Below, in pieces: positions 1 to 11,340 of a DNA stretch of 64,000 nt (within the stretch, counting starts at the first letter, position 1; each line of letters begins with the position of its first letter). The stretch lies in contig JAISUT010000016.1 of the NCBI GenBank assembly GCA_031271905.1, positions 28,083-92,082 on the forward strand, in the 5' to 3' direction. Origin of the DNA: Acidobacteriota bacterium (GTDB lineage Bacteria > Acidobacteriota > UBA6911). The position numbers and the translations under genes were made by a program. The notes beneath the pieces are model-generated. The model saw only the letters and a program-made list of their open reading frames with translations. It did not search any database and was not told the origin of the DNA.

Positions 1-1425
1 CGCCTTGCCCAGCTTCTCCAGCAACAGCTCCATGCTCTCCACGGTGGAGAGCGGGTTGAGCACCTTGCGCAGGATCCAGATGCGGTTGAGGTCGCCCTGG
101 GGCAGCAGCAGCTCCTCCTTGCGCGTCCCGGACTTGTTGATGTCGATGGCGGGGAAGACCCGCTTGTCCACCAGCTTCCGGTCCAGGTGCAGCTCCATGT
201 TGCCCGTCCCCTTGAACTCCTCGAAGATCACGTCGTCCATGCGGCTGCCCGTGTCCACCAGCGCCGTGGCGATGATGGTCAGGCTGCCCCCCTCCTCGAT
301 GTTGCGCGCCGCGCCGAAGAAGCGCTTGGGGCGCTGGAGGGCGTTGCTGTCCACGCCGCCCGAGAGCACCTTGCCGCTCGGCGGCACGACGGTGTTGTAG
401 GCGCGCGCCAGGCGCGTGATGCTGTCCAGCAGGATCACCACGTCGCGCTTATGCTCGACGCAGCGCTTGGCCTTCTCCAGCACCATCTCCGCCACCTGAA
501 CGTGGCGCGCCGCCGGCTCGTCGAACGTGGAGCTGACCACCTCGCCCTTGACCGAGCGCTGCATGTCGGTGACCTCCTCGGGGCGCTCGTCGATGAGCAG
601 CACGATCAAGTCCACCTCGGGATGGTTCTTGGAGATGGAGTTGGCGATGGATTGCAGGAGCATCGTCTTGCCGGTGCGCGGCGGCGAGACGATCAGGCCG
701 CGCTGCCCCTTGCCGATGGGCGACATCATGTCCATGACCCGCCCCGAGAGGTTGTTCGGCGCCGTCTCCAGCTTCAACTGCTCGTTCGGGTACAGCGGCG
801 TCAGGTTGTCGAAGAGGATCTTCTCCTTGACGGCGTCGGGATGCTCGAAGTTGACCGCCTCGACCTTGATGAGGGCGAAGTAGCGCTCCCCCTCCTTGGG
901 CTGGCGGATCTGCCCGGAGACCGTGTCGCCCGTGCGCAAGTCGAATTTCCTGATCTGGGACGGGGAGACGTAGATGTCGTCCGGCCCCGGCAGGTAGTTG
1001 CATTCGGCGGCGCGCAGGAAGCCGTACCCTTCCGGCAGGCACTCCAGCACGCCTTCCGAGAAGATCAGGCCGCTCTGCTCCGTCTGCGCCTTCAGGATCT
1101 GGAAGATCAGCTCCTGCTTGCGCATCCCCGTGTAGCCGGGGACGTCGAGCCCCTTGGCGACGTCGGTCAGCGCGGTGATGGTCATCTCCTTCAGGTCGCG
1201 GATGTTCAACAGCCCGCCTTCCTTCCCGCCCTCGCGCCCTCCGCCGTCGCGCCCGTTGTCGCGCACACCGCTGTCACGGCCGTTTTCCTTGGCACTTTCC
1301 CGCACGGCCTCCCGGACGTCGGCGTCACGGCCGTTGTCGTTGTCTGTCGCTACCGCCGCCGCAGGGGCTGATGCCGCCGTCGCGGAGGCTGCGGCTCTGC
1401 GCCGCACTGTCACTGTCTCTCCCAT
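1..1425 (-). CDS. rho: Transcription termination factor Rho (3' end cut by window edge)
   Basis: Hexameric RNA-dependent ATPase that ends transcription. 475 codons are visible and the last 15 or so lie beyond position 1. An RNA-binding cold-shock-like domain follows a start-of-domain segment near residue 72. The ATPase core has the P-loop SPPRTGKT at residues 247-254 and a Walker B region with [10 protein letters not shown]. Residues 1-71 form an extra low-complexity leader rich in Ala, then in Gly-Arg-Asp repeats, ahead of the usual Rho N-terminal domain. The ATG at 1425 has a GGAG about 9 nt upstream. The gene lies just downstream of engB on the same strand. Identity is certain; only the C-terminus is missing. 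Confidence 0.97.
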   Translation of the reverse strand, partial: MGETVTVRRRAAASATAASAPAAAVATDNDNGRDADVREAVRESAKENGRDSGVRDNGRDGGGREGGKEGGLLNIRDLKEMTITALTDVAKGLDVPGYTGMRKQELIFQILKAQTEQSGLIFSEGVLECLPEGYGFLRAAECNYLPGPDDIYVSPSQIRKFDLRTGDTVSGQIRQPKEGERYFALIKVEAVNFEHPDAVKEKILFDNLTPLYPNEQLKLETAPNNLSGRVMDMMSPIGKGQRGLIVSPPRTGKTMLLQSIANSISKNHPEVDLIVLLIDERPEEVTDMQRSVKGEVVSSTFDEPAARHVQVAEMVLEKAKRCVEHKRDVVILLDSITRLARAYNTVVPPSGKVLSGGVDSNALQRPKRFFGAARNIEEGGSLTIIATALVDTGSRMDDVIFEEFKGTGNMELHLDRKLVDKRVFPAIDINKSGTRKEELLLPQGDLNRIWILRKVLNPLSTVESMELLLEKLGKA

Positions 1426-1464
1426 GATCGTATGCTCCAAAGGGCTGCGAAGGCGGATGCTTCC

Positions 1465-2082
1465 CTACGGCCTCCGCACGGCTCCTCGTTGTTGTTCCCG
1501 TTGTACATCACAACTTTTCACCGAATCCGCGATCCGGCGCCAGATGTCCTTGCAACCGTCCCCGTTCTCCGCCGAGGACATAACCACGTCTTGGTTGTTC
1601 AACGCTTTTGAAATCTCGCGCAACTGCTTCGCCTTCTGGTTGCCTGACAGCTTGTCCGCCTTGGTCGCGGCCACCAGCCGCTGGACGCCCAGCGCGTCCA
1701 GCCATGTCGCCAACCGCAAGTCCATTTCCGTCGGGGGCATCCTCGAATCCACGAGTTGCACGACCAAGGCGATGGGGCGGCGGACCTGGAAGTAGCGCTC
1801 GATCAGCTTCTTCCACTGCGCGATGGCCGCCTTGCCAGTCCGGGCGTAGCCGAACCCCGGCAGATCGACGAAAAAAAAAGAATTGTCTATCCGATAGAAA
1901 TTTATGCTCTGGGTCTTGCCCGGCGTGGCGCTAGTCCGGGCGAGCCGCCTGTTTCCCGTCAGCCTGTTTATGAGGCTGGATTTGCCGACGTTAGACCGCC
2001 CCGCGAAGACGACCTCGGGGATCGTCGTGCGCGGGAAGTCGCGTTCTGATACGGCGCTGATTATGAAATCGGCTTGGGTCAC
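1465..2082 (-). CDS. engB: Ribosome-biogenesis GTPase EngB (YihA/YsxC)
   Basis: GTPase of the TrmE-Era-EngA-EngB-Septin class, needed for large ribosomal subunit assembly. The 205 residues match the family length. G1 is GRSNVGKSS at residues 28-36, G3 is DLPG at 73-76 and G4 is TKAD at 140-143. A TPG segment at 53-55 lies in the switch region. The start is a GTG with only a weak ribosome-binding site. It is the last gene of the tig-clpP-clpX-lon-engB block, about 95 nt after lon; lon-engB adjacency is a widespread bacterial arrangement. Rho follows 40 nt later on the same strand. Confidence 0.96.
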   Translation of the reverse strand: MTQADFIISAVSERDFPRTTIPEVVFAGRSNVGKSSLINRLTGNRRLARTSATPGKTQSINFYRIDNSFFFVDLPGFGYARTGKAAIAQWKKLIERYFQVRRPIALVVQLVDSRMPPTEMDLRLATWLDALGVQRLVAATKADKLSGNQKAKQLREISKALNNQDVVMSSAENGDGCKDIWRRIADSVKSCDVQREQQRGAVRRP

Positions 2083-2177
2083 TGAATTCTTGAGGAAATT
2101 CCCCGGACGCCCTTGAAAACCTGTCGGCGTGGCTTTCGGGCGTCCGGGGGGTGGTCGATGTTTATTTCATGTAATTG

Positions 2178-4586
2178 TCAATGCGCGACGCGCTCTCCGG
2201 GACGCATCCCCTCGATGCCCGGGATGTTCGGCAACATGGGCGGCGTCGCCAGCGGCACCGGCGGGCGCTCCAATGCGATGGCCAGCACCTCGTCCATGGT
2301 CTCGACCAGGTTCACGCTCATCACGTCCAAGATGTCCCGCGGGATGTCCTGCAAATCCTTCTCGTTCTCCTTGGGGAGGATGACCGCCTTGATGCCGGCG
2401 CGGTGCGCCGCCAAGAGCTTCTCCTTGACCCCGCCTATCGGCAGCACCTTGCCCCGCAGGGTGATCTCGCCGGTCATCGCCACGTCTTTGCGCACGGGGA
2501 TCCGGGTCATCGCCGAGACGATGGTGGTCGCCATCGTGATGCCCGCCGAGGGCCCGTCCTTGGGGATGGCACCCTCCGGGACGTGGATGTGCAGATCCAT
2601 CTTCCGGTAGCAGTCCCGCCCGATGCCGTAGTCGTTCGCACGGCTGCGCACGTAGGTCATCGCCGCCCGCGCCGACTCCTGCATGACCTCGCCCAGCTTG
2701 CCGGTCAAGGTCAACTGCCCCTTGCCGTCCATGAGCGTCGCCTCGGTCTGCAACACCTCGCCGCCGACCTCGGTCCACGCCAGCCCCGTCGTCAGACCGA
2801 CCTGGTTGACCTCGCCAATCCCCTGGATGCGGAATTTGGCGGGGCCGAGGAGCTTGCCGACCTCCTCGACGGTGATCTCGTTCTTCTCGATCTCGCCGGT
2901 GACGATCAGCTTGGCGGTCTTGCGGCAGACGCTCCCGACCTCGCGTTCGAGGTTGCGCACCCCGGACTCGCGCGTGTAACGCCGGATGATCTCCAGCAAA
3001 GCGTCGTCCGTGAAGGCGATCTGCTCCTCGCCCAGCCCGTTCCCCTCCATCTGCTTGGGGACGAGGAAGCGCCGGGCGATCTCCAGCTTCTCGTGCTCCG
3101 TGTAGCCTGAGAGCTGGATGACCTCCATGCGGTCTTGCAACGGGCGCGGGATCGTGTGCAGGACGTTCGCCGTGGCGATGAACATCACCATCGACAGGTC
3201 GAACTCCGTGTCCATGTAGTGATCCACGAACATGTTGTTCTGCTCGGGATCCAGCACCTCCAAGAGCGCCGACGACGGGTCGCCCCGGAAGTCGGTGCTC
3301 ATCTTGTCCACCTCGTCCAGCATGAAGACGGGGTTCTTGGCGCCGGCTTTTTTCATGTACTGGATGATCTGGCCGGGCAGCGCGCCGATGTAGGTGCGCC
3401 GGTGGCCGCGGATCTCCGCCTCGTCGCGCACGCCGCCCAGCGAGAGGCGCACGAACTGACGCCCGGTCGCCCGTGCGATGGACTTGCCGAGGGATGTCTT
3501 GCCCACGCCCGGGGGGCCGACGAAGCAGAGGATGGTGCCGAGGGGCTTCTTGACCAGGGAGCGCACCGCCAAGAACTCCAGGATGCGGTCTTTGACCTTC
3601 TCCAGGCCGTAATGGTCTTCCTCCAGCACCCCTTTCGACCAATTGATGTCGCGGACCTCCTTCGAGCGCTTGTGCCACGGCATCGCCAGCAGCCAGTCGA
3701 GGTAGGTGCGCGAGACGGTCGACTCCGCCGACATCGGCGGCATCATCTCCAGGCGCTGTATCTCCTTGATCGCCTTCTCGCGCGCGTCCTTGGGCATGCG
3801 CGCGTCCTCGACCTGCTTCTTCAGCTCCTCCAGCTCGCTCTTCTCGTCCTTGCGCCCCAGCTCCTTCTGGATCGCCTTCATCTTCTCGTTCAGGTAGTAT
3901 TCCTTCTGCGCCTTCTCCATCTGGCGTTTGACGCGCCCTTGGATGTTGCGGTCAACCTTGATCTTCTCCATCTCCACTTCGATGATCTCGTTGATCTTCT
4001 CGATGCGCTCGGCGAGATCGACCATCTCCAGGAGCTGTTGCTTGTCCTCGATGCCAACGGGGAGGTTGGCGCAGATGTTGTCCGCCAGCTTGTGCGGCTC
4101 CAGCGTCTTCATCGCGTTGAGTATCGCGTCGTAGTTGACGTGGTGGCTCAGCTTGGAGAACTGCTCGAACACCGTCTGCAGGCGCTTGATCAGGAGCCCG
4201 GTGCGCGCGCCGCTCGACGAGGTCTCGTCCAAAAGCTCCACGTCGGCGACGAAAAAGCCGGGGTCGTGCGAATAGCGCAACGCCCGCACCCTCTGGATGC
4301 CCTCCACCAGCACCTTGATGTTGCCGTCGGAGAGCTTGACGCTTTGCACGATGTTGGCGACCGTCCCCACCGCGTAGATGTCCGAGGCGCGCGGCTCGTC
4401 CACCGAGGCGTCCATCTGGGTCGCCAAGAACACCCGCTTGGAGCCTTCCAGCGCGAATTCCAGGGCGCGCACCGAGGAGGGGCGTCCGATCACGAATGGG
4501 ATCATCATGTGGGGGAATACCACGACATCCCGGATGGGGATCATCGGAAGACGTTCGGTTTTTCTCAATGGAGTCTCGCTTGTCAT
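2178..4586 (-). CDS. lon: ATP-dependent protease Lon
   Basis: Cytoplasmic AAA+ serine protease that degrades misfolded and regulatory proteins. At 802 residues it is full length for LonA. An N-terminal substrate-binding domain opens with [15 protein letters not shown], followed by a coiled central region. The AAA module has GPPGVGKTS (about residue 355) and FMLDEVDKM. The C-terminal protease domain has the catalytic serine in [10 protein letters not shown] (about residue 680) and a downstream lysine near [12 protein letters not shown]. The start is an ATG. It lies between clpX and engB on the same strand. No promoter or HrcA/CIRCE-like element was recognised in the short gap after clpX. Confidence 0.98.
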   Translation of the reverse strand: MTSETPLRKTERLPMIPIRDVVVFPHMMIPFVIGRPSSVRALEFALEGSKRVFLATQMDASVDEPRASDIYAVGTVANIVQSVKLSDGNIKVLVEGIQRVRALRYSHDPGFFVADVELLDETSSSGARTGLLIKRLQTVFEQFSKLSHHVNYDAILNAMKTLEPHKLADNICANLPVGIEDKQQLLEMVDLAERIEKINEIIEVEMEKIKVDRNIQGRVKRQMEKAQKEYYLNEKMKAIQKELGRKDEKSELEELKKQVEDARMPKDAREKAIKEIQRLEMMPPMSAESTVSRTYLDWLLAMPWHKRSKEVRDINWSKGVLEEDHYGLEKVKDRILEFLAVRSLVKKPLGTILCFVGPPGVGKTSLGKSIARATGRQFVRLSLGGVRDEAEIRGHRRTYIGALPGQIIQYMKKAGAKNPVFMLDEVDKMSTDFRGDPSSALLEVLDPEQNNMFVDHYMDTEFDLSMVMFIATANVLHTIPRPLQDRMEVIQLSGYTEHEKLEIARRFLVPKQMEGNGLGEEQIAFTDDALLEIIRRYTRESGVRNLEREVGSVCRKTAKLIVTGEIEKNEITVEEVGKLLGPAKFRIQGIGEVNQVGLTTGLAWTEVGGEVLQTEATLMDGKGQLTLTGKLGEVMQESARAAMTYVRSRANDYGIGRDCYRKMDLHIHVPEGAIPKDGPSAGITMATTIVSAMTRIPVRKDVAMTGEITLRGKVLPIGGVKEKLLAAHRAGIKAVILPKENEKDLQDIPRDILDVMSVNLVETMDEVLAIALERPPVPLATPPMLPNIPGIEGMRPGERVAH

Positions 4587-4669
4587 GTTTCGTTTTTAAA
4601 GGCGCGCCGTCCGGCGGCGCCCTGCGTTGCGGGGCGCGGCTCGTCGCGCCCCGGCGGAATCGGTGCGGC

Positions 4670-5923
<1,254 letters not shown>

Positions 5924-6020
5924 AAGCTGACCCTCCAAAGGTGCGAACAGCCCTTACCGTCGAGTCGTCCTCGAAGGAGCCGGCCTGGTGCGGCGGCCGG
6001 TCGCCCCGCCCCGCCTCGCG

Positions 6021-6608
6021 TTATTCCTTCCGCGTGATGACCTGGTCCACGACCCCGTATTCCTTGCTTTGCTCGGCGGTCATGATGTAGTCGCGCTCCA
6101 CGTCCCTCTCGATGCGCTCCAAGGGCTGGCCGGTGTGCTGCGCCAAGATCTTGTTCGTCGCCTCGCGGATCCTGAGGATTTCGCGGGCGTGGATGTCGAT
6201 GTCGGTCGCCTGCCCCCCCAAGCCGTTCATCGACGGCTGGTGGATGAGGATGCGCGAGTTGGGTAGCGCGAAGCGCTTCCCCGGCGCCCCCGCAGCCAGC
6301 AGCAACGCCGCCATGCTGGCCGCCTGGCCGATGCAGATGGTCGAGACGTCCGGCTTGATGTACTGCATCGTGTCGTAGATGGCCATGCCGGCCGAGATGG
6401 AGCCGCCGGGCGAGTTGATGTAAAGGTGGATGTCCTTGTCAGGGGACTCGGCCTCCAAAAACAGGAGCTGCGCGGTGACGACGTTGGCGACGTTGTCATC
6501 GACAGGCATGCCCAAGAAGATGATGTTGTCTTTCAACAGGCGCGAATAGATGTCATACGCCCGCTCGCCCCGGTTGCTCTGCTCGACTACCATCGGAATC
6601 AGTGTCAA
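6021..6608 (-). CDS. clpP: ClpP, proteolytic subunit of Clp protease
   Basis: Self-compartmentalised serine peptidase. The catalytic triad is visible as Ser98 in GQAASMAAL, His123 in RILIHQP and Asp173 in ERDVERDY, in the usual spacing. The 195-residue length is typical of the mature form and no long propeptide is present. The start is a TTG with GGAG 9 nt upstream, inside the end of tig; an in-frame ATG at 6593 has no ribosome-binding site. The gene begins 6 nt after tig stops and is followed by clpX about 100 nt later, giving the standard tig-clpP-clpX order. Confidence 0.98.
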   Translation of the reverse strand: MTLIPMVVEQSNRGERAYDIYSRLLKDNIIFLGMPVDDNVANVVTAQLLFLEAESPDKDIHLYINSPGGSISAGMAIYDTMQYIKPDVSTICIGQAASMAALLLAAGAPGKRFALPNSRILIHQPSMNGLGGQATDIDIHAREILRIREATNKILAQHTGQPLERIERDVERDYIMTAEQSKEYGVVDQVITRKE

Positions 6609-6614
6609 GGCTTT

Positions 6615-7889
6615 TTACTCCACGCGAATATTAGCATTACGATAGATGAAATCAAGCGCCTTGTCCTGAAGCAGCCCCTGCTTCAAATCGTCCATGCGGT
6701 CCGCCTTCTCAAGCTCCGCCCGCCACTGCGCCGCAGGTTTCCGGGAGTTCGCCGCCAGTCTCTCCAGCTCCGCGTCCACGTCCTCTTCGGAGACTTCAAG
6801 GTTCTCCTGCCGCGCGATGGCGTCCAGGAAGATCTGCCGCCGCACCGACTGCTGGGCTTGCGGCCGCTGCTCGTCGTAGATCTTCTTCCAGTCGAAACCG
6901 GCGGTCTGGTTGATGTCGAAACCTTGGTAGGCGAGGTTGTTGACCAGCCGGCGGGTGTACTCCCCCAACTCCTCGGTCACCAGGCAGTCCGGGACTTCGA
7001 TCGGTTGACGCTCGATGATGGAGTCCAGCAGCGTCTCCCGCGCCTCCTTTTCGGCAATCTGCCCCGCTTGCGTTACCAAATCCTCGCGCATCCTGGCCTT
7101 GAACGCCTCGGCGTCGTCGAACCCGATGTCCTTGGCGAACTCGTCGTTCAGCTCGGGGAGCTGCCGCTCCTTGACGTCCTTCACCGTGACGGTGTAGGCG
7201 ACCTTTTTGCCCGCGAGCTTCTTGTTGTGGTAATCCTCGGGGTAGGCGATGTCGAACGTCTTGACGTCGCCGGTCTTGGCTCCGCGAAGATTCTCGGAGA
7301 ACTCCTTGGCGGTCTGCGGATGCCCCACCACCAGGGTGACATCCTCGTCATGGGTGGGGGCTTCTTCGCCCTCCGCCTGCCCGTCTACGTCGACCAGCAC
7401 GAAGAACCCGTCCTTCGCCTCGCCCTCCACCGGGACGAACTGGGAGTATTGCTCCCGCACGCGGTCGATGGACTGCGCCACGTTTTCGTCCGTCACCTCG
7501 GCCTTGCCCTGCTTGACCTCGACGCCTTTGTAGTCCTTCACCTCCAGCGGGGGGAGCTCCTCGAAGGTGAGCAGGAACTTCAGCGGCTCGCCCGGCTTGT
7601 TGTCGAACTCCTTGATCTCGGGGCGGGTCAGCGGCTTGAGGTTGTTCGCGTCGATGGCGTCCTGCCAGACCTTGTCCATCATCCGCTGCGAGGTCTCGTC
7701 TTGCAACTCCTTGGCGTAGCGCTGGCGGACGATGCTGGTGGGCGCCTTGCCGGGGCGGAAGCCGGGGATCTTCGCGTTGCGTGCGTATTCCTTGGCTACT
7801 TTTTCGAGTTCGTTCGTGAAATCCTCGGCGGAGATCTCCCCTTTGAGGTTCTTCCTGCAACTGTTCACTTGGGTGATTTCGGCTGTCAA
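6615..7889 (-). CDS. tig: Trigger factor, ribosome-associated chaperone
   Basis: Peptidyl-prolyl isomerase and chaperone that binds the ribosome exit tunnel. It has 424 residues. The N-terminal ribosome-binding domain includes the signature-like GFRPGKAPTSIVRQRY. A FKBP-type domain occupies the middle (KDGFFVLVDVDGQ through KVAYTVTVKDV) and a helical chaperone domain follows. The start is a TTG with AGGAG 6 nt upstream. It is the first gene of the tig-clpPX-lon-engB block. A copy of the dispersed hairpin repeat and tRNA-Leu lie immediately upstream on the same strand, so the block may share transcripts with the tRNA promoter at 8520-8548. Confidence 0.97.
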   Translation of the reverse strand: MTAEITQVNSCRKNLKGEISAEDFTNELEKVAKEYARNAKIPGFRPGKAPTSIVRQRYAKELQDETSQRMMDKVWQDAIDANNLKPLTRPEIKEFDNKPGEPLKFLLTFEELPPLEVKDYKGVEVKQGKAEVTDENVAQSIDRVREQYSQFVPVEGEAKDGFFVLVDVDGQAEGEEAPTHDEDVTLVVGHPQTAKEFSENLRGAKTGDVKTFDIAYPEDYHNKKLAGKKVAYTVTVKDVKERQLPELNDEFAKDIGFDDAEAFKARMREDLVTQAGQIAEKEARETLLDSIIERQPIEVPDCLVTEELGEYTRRLVNNLAYQGFDINQTAGFDWKKIYDEQRPQAQQSVRRQIFLDAIARQENLEVSEEDVDAELERLAANSRKPAAQWRAELEKADRMDDLKQGLLQDKALDFIYRNANIRVE

Positions 7890-7933
7890 GATGGGCTCCT
7901 GCCTGTCTTTCTATAATGGTGCTGAATATTTAT

Positions 7934-8055
7934 GGGAACTTCTAAAAACCCCGGCATACTGCGTTGCGCCTTGGTCGAAAACGCTCATTCGCCTCGGCAA
8001 CCCCCGCTTTTCGATCTGCGGCGACGCCTTGTCTGCGAGCTTTTCAGAGGTTCCG
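7934..8055 (+). repeat. Dispersed hairpin repeat, copy 1 (full length)
   Basis: About 122 bp. It starts GGGAACTTCTAAAAACCCC and ends in CTTTTCAGAGGTTCC, the mirrored terminal inverted repeats of this family. The inner arms GGTCGAAAA and CTTTTCGATC are also inverted. It lies between tRNA-Leu and tig. Orientation is given by the GCGTTGCGCCTTGG core. Confidence 0.9.
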
Positions 8056-8109
8056 TTATGGGCCCGGATCATCCGATCCGCGTTACGATCCCGGTTCCTT
8101 TTCCTTCCG

Positions 8110-8194
8110 TGGTGCGAAAGGGGGGACTTGAACCCCCACCCCTTGCGGGACTGGATCCTAAGTCCAGCGCGTCTGCCAATTCCGCCACTTTCGC
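8110..8194 (-). tRNA. tRNA-Leu (anticodon TAG)
   Basis: An 85-nt class II tRNA with acceptor GCGAAAG paired to CTTTCGC, discriminator A and an encoded CCA end. The anticodon stem CTGGA/TCCAG holds the loop CTTAGGA, giving anticodon TAG, which reads CUA and by wobble other CUN leucine codons. A variable arm and a GGTTCAAGTCC T-arm are present. Copies of the dispersed repeat lie 54 nt away on one side and 22 nt on the other. Confidence 0.96.
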
Positions 8195-8216
8195 ATTCGG
8201 AGTCGCTGCTTTTCCA

Positions 8217-8339
8217 GGGAGCCTCTGAAAACCCCGGACGCCGCGTTGCGCCTTGGTCGAAAATGCTCATCCGCCTCGGCAAACTCCGCTTTCCAACCTG
8301 CGGCGACGCCTTGCCTGCGAGGTTTTCAGAGGCTTCCCT
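8217..8339 (+). repeat. Dispersed hairpin repeat, copy 2 (full length)
   Basis: Begins GGGAGCCTCTGAAAACCCC and ends GGTTTTCAGAGGCTTCCC. The left and right ends carry compensating differences (GAGCCTCTGAAAACC against GGTTTTCAGAGGCTTC), so the terminal stem is kept although the bases differ from other copies. It lies upstream of tRNA-Leu. Confidence 0.9.
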
Positions 8340-8519
8340 CTTATGATAGGGCGACCCTGCCGAAGCCGCCGTTTGAGAAATGCGACGCATCCCGAGGGCG
8401 CGTCCCACCCGTGCGTCCGGGGACGTCCCGGCGCCCGCCCCACGGACGTTCCTCCGACGGCGCGGAACCGGGTCGCGAAAAGCAAGGCGAACCTGCGACG
8501 CTACAGAAAACGACCCGCA
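8340..8519. other. Non-coding leader between promoter and tRNA-Leu
   Basis: About 180 nt with no convincing gene. On the minus strand it would be the 5' part of any transcript started at the promoter at 8520-8548. It contains GC-rich inverted repeats, including CCGGGGACGTCCCGG near 8418-8432. I looked for RNase P, SRP RNA and tmRNA signatures and found none. Confidence 0.4.
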
Positions 8520-8548
8520 AGTCTAACAAAGCCCGTGAAGCTCGTCAA
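8520..8548 (-). promoter_or_regulatory. Sigma70-type promoter, towards tRNA-Leu and tig
   Basis: On the minus strand TTGACG (8543-8548) is followed after exactly 17 nt by TAGACT (8520-8525). It is one of the best -35/-10 pairs in the window and points at tRNA-Leu about 320 nt downstream. Confidence 0.65.
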
Positions 8549-8647
8549 TGGACGCAATCGACGGATCGCGCCTAAAAAATGCGCCACATTTCTGAAACCG
8601 CATGCGGTTGCCGAAGTAACGTCTTCGCGCCGAGCCGAGGTTTGTGG

Positions 8648-8676
8648 TTGCGCTCTCCCCCGCCCCGGGCAATAAT
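8648..8676 (+). promoter_or_regulatory. Candidate promoter for ruvAB
   Basis: TTGCGC (8648-8653), a 17-nt spacer, then AATAAT (8671-8676), ending 35 nt before the ruvA start. The match is moderate and no SOS/LexA box was recognised beside it. Confidence 0.4.
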
Positions 8677-8711
8677 CATCTTTTTCTTCTGTCGAGGCGG
8701 GGCGGCGAGAC

Positions 8712-9317
8712 ATGATCGGACAATTGCGCGGGAAGCTCATCAACAAGAAACCCAACCTGCTCCTCGTGGACGTGCAGGGGGTCGGCTACGAAGCAACCAT
8801 CCCCCTGACCACCTTCTACGAGCTGCCGGAGGAGGGGGGCGAGGTCGTCCTGAAAATCCACACGCACGTGCGCGAGGACGCCATCGTCCTTTTCGGGTTC
8901 CACTCGCAACGGGAGAAGGATTTCTTCCTGAAGCTCGTCACCGTCAGCGGCGTCGGCCCCAAGCTCGCCGTCGCCATCCTGTCCGGCGCGCCGGTCGAGG
9001 AGCTGGCGCAGGCGCTGGCGGCTGGCGACACGCACCGTCTCACGTCGATCCCCGGCGTAGGGAAGAAGACCGCCGAGCGTCTGGCGCTGGAGCTCAAGGG
9101 GCAGATGTCGGCGTTCCTCCTGCCGGAGCAGGCGGAGGCGGCCAAGGCGTCCGGCGCGGCGCTGTCGGTCGAAGACGACATCCTCTCGGCGCTGGTCAAC
9201 CTCGGCTACCCGCGCCCGTCGGCGGAAAAGGCGATCTCGCTGGCGCTGCGGGACGAGGGGGTGGAGCGCACGTTCGAGGGGATTTTGAAGACCGCCTTGC
9301 GGCGGCTCGCCGGGTAG
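8712..9317 (+). CDS. ruvA: Holliday junction complex protein RuvA
   Basis: DNA-binding subunit that loads the RuvB motor onto Holliday junctions during recombinational repair. Its 201 residues match the family. An N-terminal OB-fold domain begins MIGQLRGKLI. Two helix-hairpin-helix motifs, TVSGVGPKLA and SIPGVGKKTAERL, form the centre, and a C-terminal RuvB-interacting domain (residues about 150-200) ends the protein. The ATG is preceded by a GC-rich GGCGAGAC. ruvB starts 6 nt after its stop, so the pair is an operon. Confidence 0.98.
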   Translation: MIGQLRGKLINKKPNLLLVDVQGVGYEATIPLTTFYELPEEGGEVVLKIHTHVREDAIVLFGFHSQREKDFFLKLVTVSGVGPKLAVAILSGAPVEELAQALAAGDTHRLTSIPGVGKKTAERLALELKGQMSAFLLPEQAEAAKASGAALSVEDDILSALVNLGYPRPSAEKAISLALRDEGVERTFEGILKTALRRLAG

Positions 9318-9323
9318 GGGGCT

Positions 9324-10355
<1,032 letters not shown>

Positions 10356-10401
10356 CTCGGGACGCGGCGCGCCGTGTCCTTTGACATGGGGGATGGCGGA
10401 C

Positions 10402-11340
10402 ATGGAATCACCGGTGCGGAAGATGCAATGCGCCATGGAGACCGTCGTCCGGGGAAAACCCGAGGCGGTGCGGATGGCGCTGGTCTGCCTGCTCGCCGAG
10501 GGGCACCTCCTGATAGAGGACGTGCCGGGCGTCGGCAAGACCACGCTGGCGCAAAGCCTCGCCCGCTCCTTCGACTGCTCCTTCCGGCGCATCCAGTTCA
10601 CCAGCGACCTCCTGCCCGCCGACATCACCGGCGTCTCGGTATTCTCGCCGTCCGAGGGGGAGTTCGACTTCCGCCCAGGCCCGGTCTTCGCCAACGTCGT
10701 GCTCGCCGACGAGATCAACCGCGCCGCGCCGCGCACGCAGAGCGCGCTGCTGGAGGCGATGGGCGAAGGGAAGGTCACGGCAGACGGCGACACGCACGAG
10801 CTGCCGCATCCGTTCATGGTGGTCGCCACGCAGAACCCGGCGGAGCAGCACGGCACCTACCCCCTGCCCGAGTCTCAGCTCGACCGCTTCCTCTTGCGCG
10901 TCCGCATGGGCTATCCCGGCAGGGACGCCGAAAAGGAGCTGCTCGGCGACAACCGGCGCGGGACGGCGTCAGGGGTGGCGATCGAACCGGTCTCGACCGT
11001 CGAAGACGTCCTGCGGGCGCAAGCCGAGGCGCGCGAGGTGCGCGTCGACGGGTCGCTCGTCGATTACATCCTCGCCATCGCGGACGCCACGCGCAGATCG
11101 GAGTTCCTGGCGACCGGGGCGAGTCCGCGCGCCGCCTTGGCGCTCCGTCGCGCGGCGCAGGCGCGGGCGTGGCTCGACGGGCGCGGCTACTGCATCCCGG
11201 ACGACGTCAAGCGGCTGGCGCTCCCCGTGCTGGCGCACCGCTTGGTGGTCGGCGCCGATTTCTCCACCCCGCGCAAGCGCAGCGAGGAAGCGGAGGCGAT
11301 CCTTGCCGAAATACTCCGCGGCATCGAAATCCCGCTCTAG
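10402..11340 (+). CDS. MoxR-family AAA+ ATPase
   Basis: AAA+ ATPase of the MoxR type, a chaperone-like family usually paired with DUF58 and von Willebrand factor A proteins. About 312 residues. It has the P-loop DVPGVGKT at residues 40-47, Walker B VLADEINRAAPRTQSALLEAM and sensor 1 VVATQNPAEQHGTYPLPESQLDRF, all classic for MoxR. I chose the ATG at 10402 because GGGGG sits 9 nt upstream; ATGs at 10381 and 10393 are less well placed. It overlaps the next gene (DUF58) by 38 nt, which supports a joint function. The client is unknown. Confidence 0.93.
   Translation: MESPVRKMQCAMETVVRGKPEAVRMALVCLLAEGHLLIEDVPGVGKTTLAQSLARSFDCSFRRIQFTSDLLPADITGVSVFSPSEGEFDFRPGPVFANVVLADEINRAAPRTQSALLEAMGEGKVTADGDTHELPHPFMVVATQNPAEQHGTYPLPESQLDRFLLRVRMGYPGRDAEKELLGDNRRGTASGVAIEPVSTVEDVLRAQAEAREVRVDGSLVDYILAIADATRRSEFLATGASPRAALALRRAAQARAWLDGRGYCIPDDVKRLALPVLAHRLVVGADFSTPRKRSEEAEAILAEILRGIEIPL

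Noticed and set aside
7911..8408. 165-codon minus-strand open frame across tRNA-Leu and two repeats
   Set aside because: It is made of repeat sequence and a tRNA gene; similar frames recur at every repeat copy.
8340..8519. GGAGGAACGTCCG in the minus-strand leader, resembling the start of RNase P RNA
   Set aside because: One base of the conserved element differs, the region is too short, and no other RNase P core elements follow.
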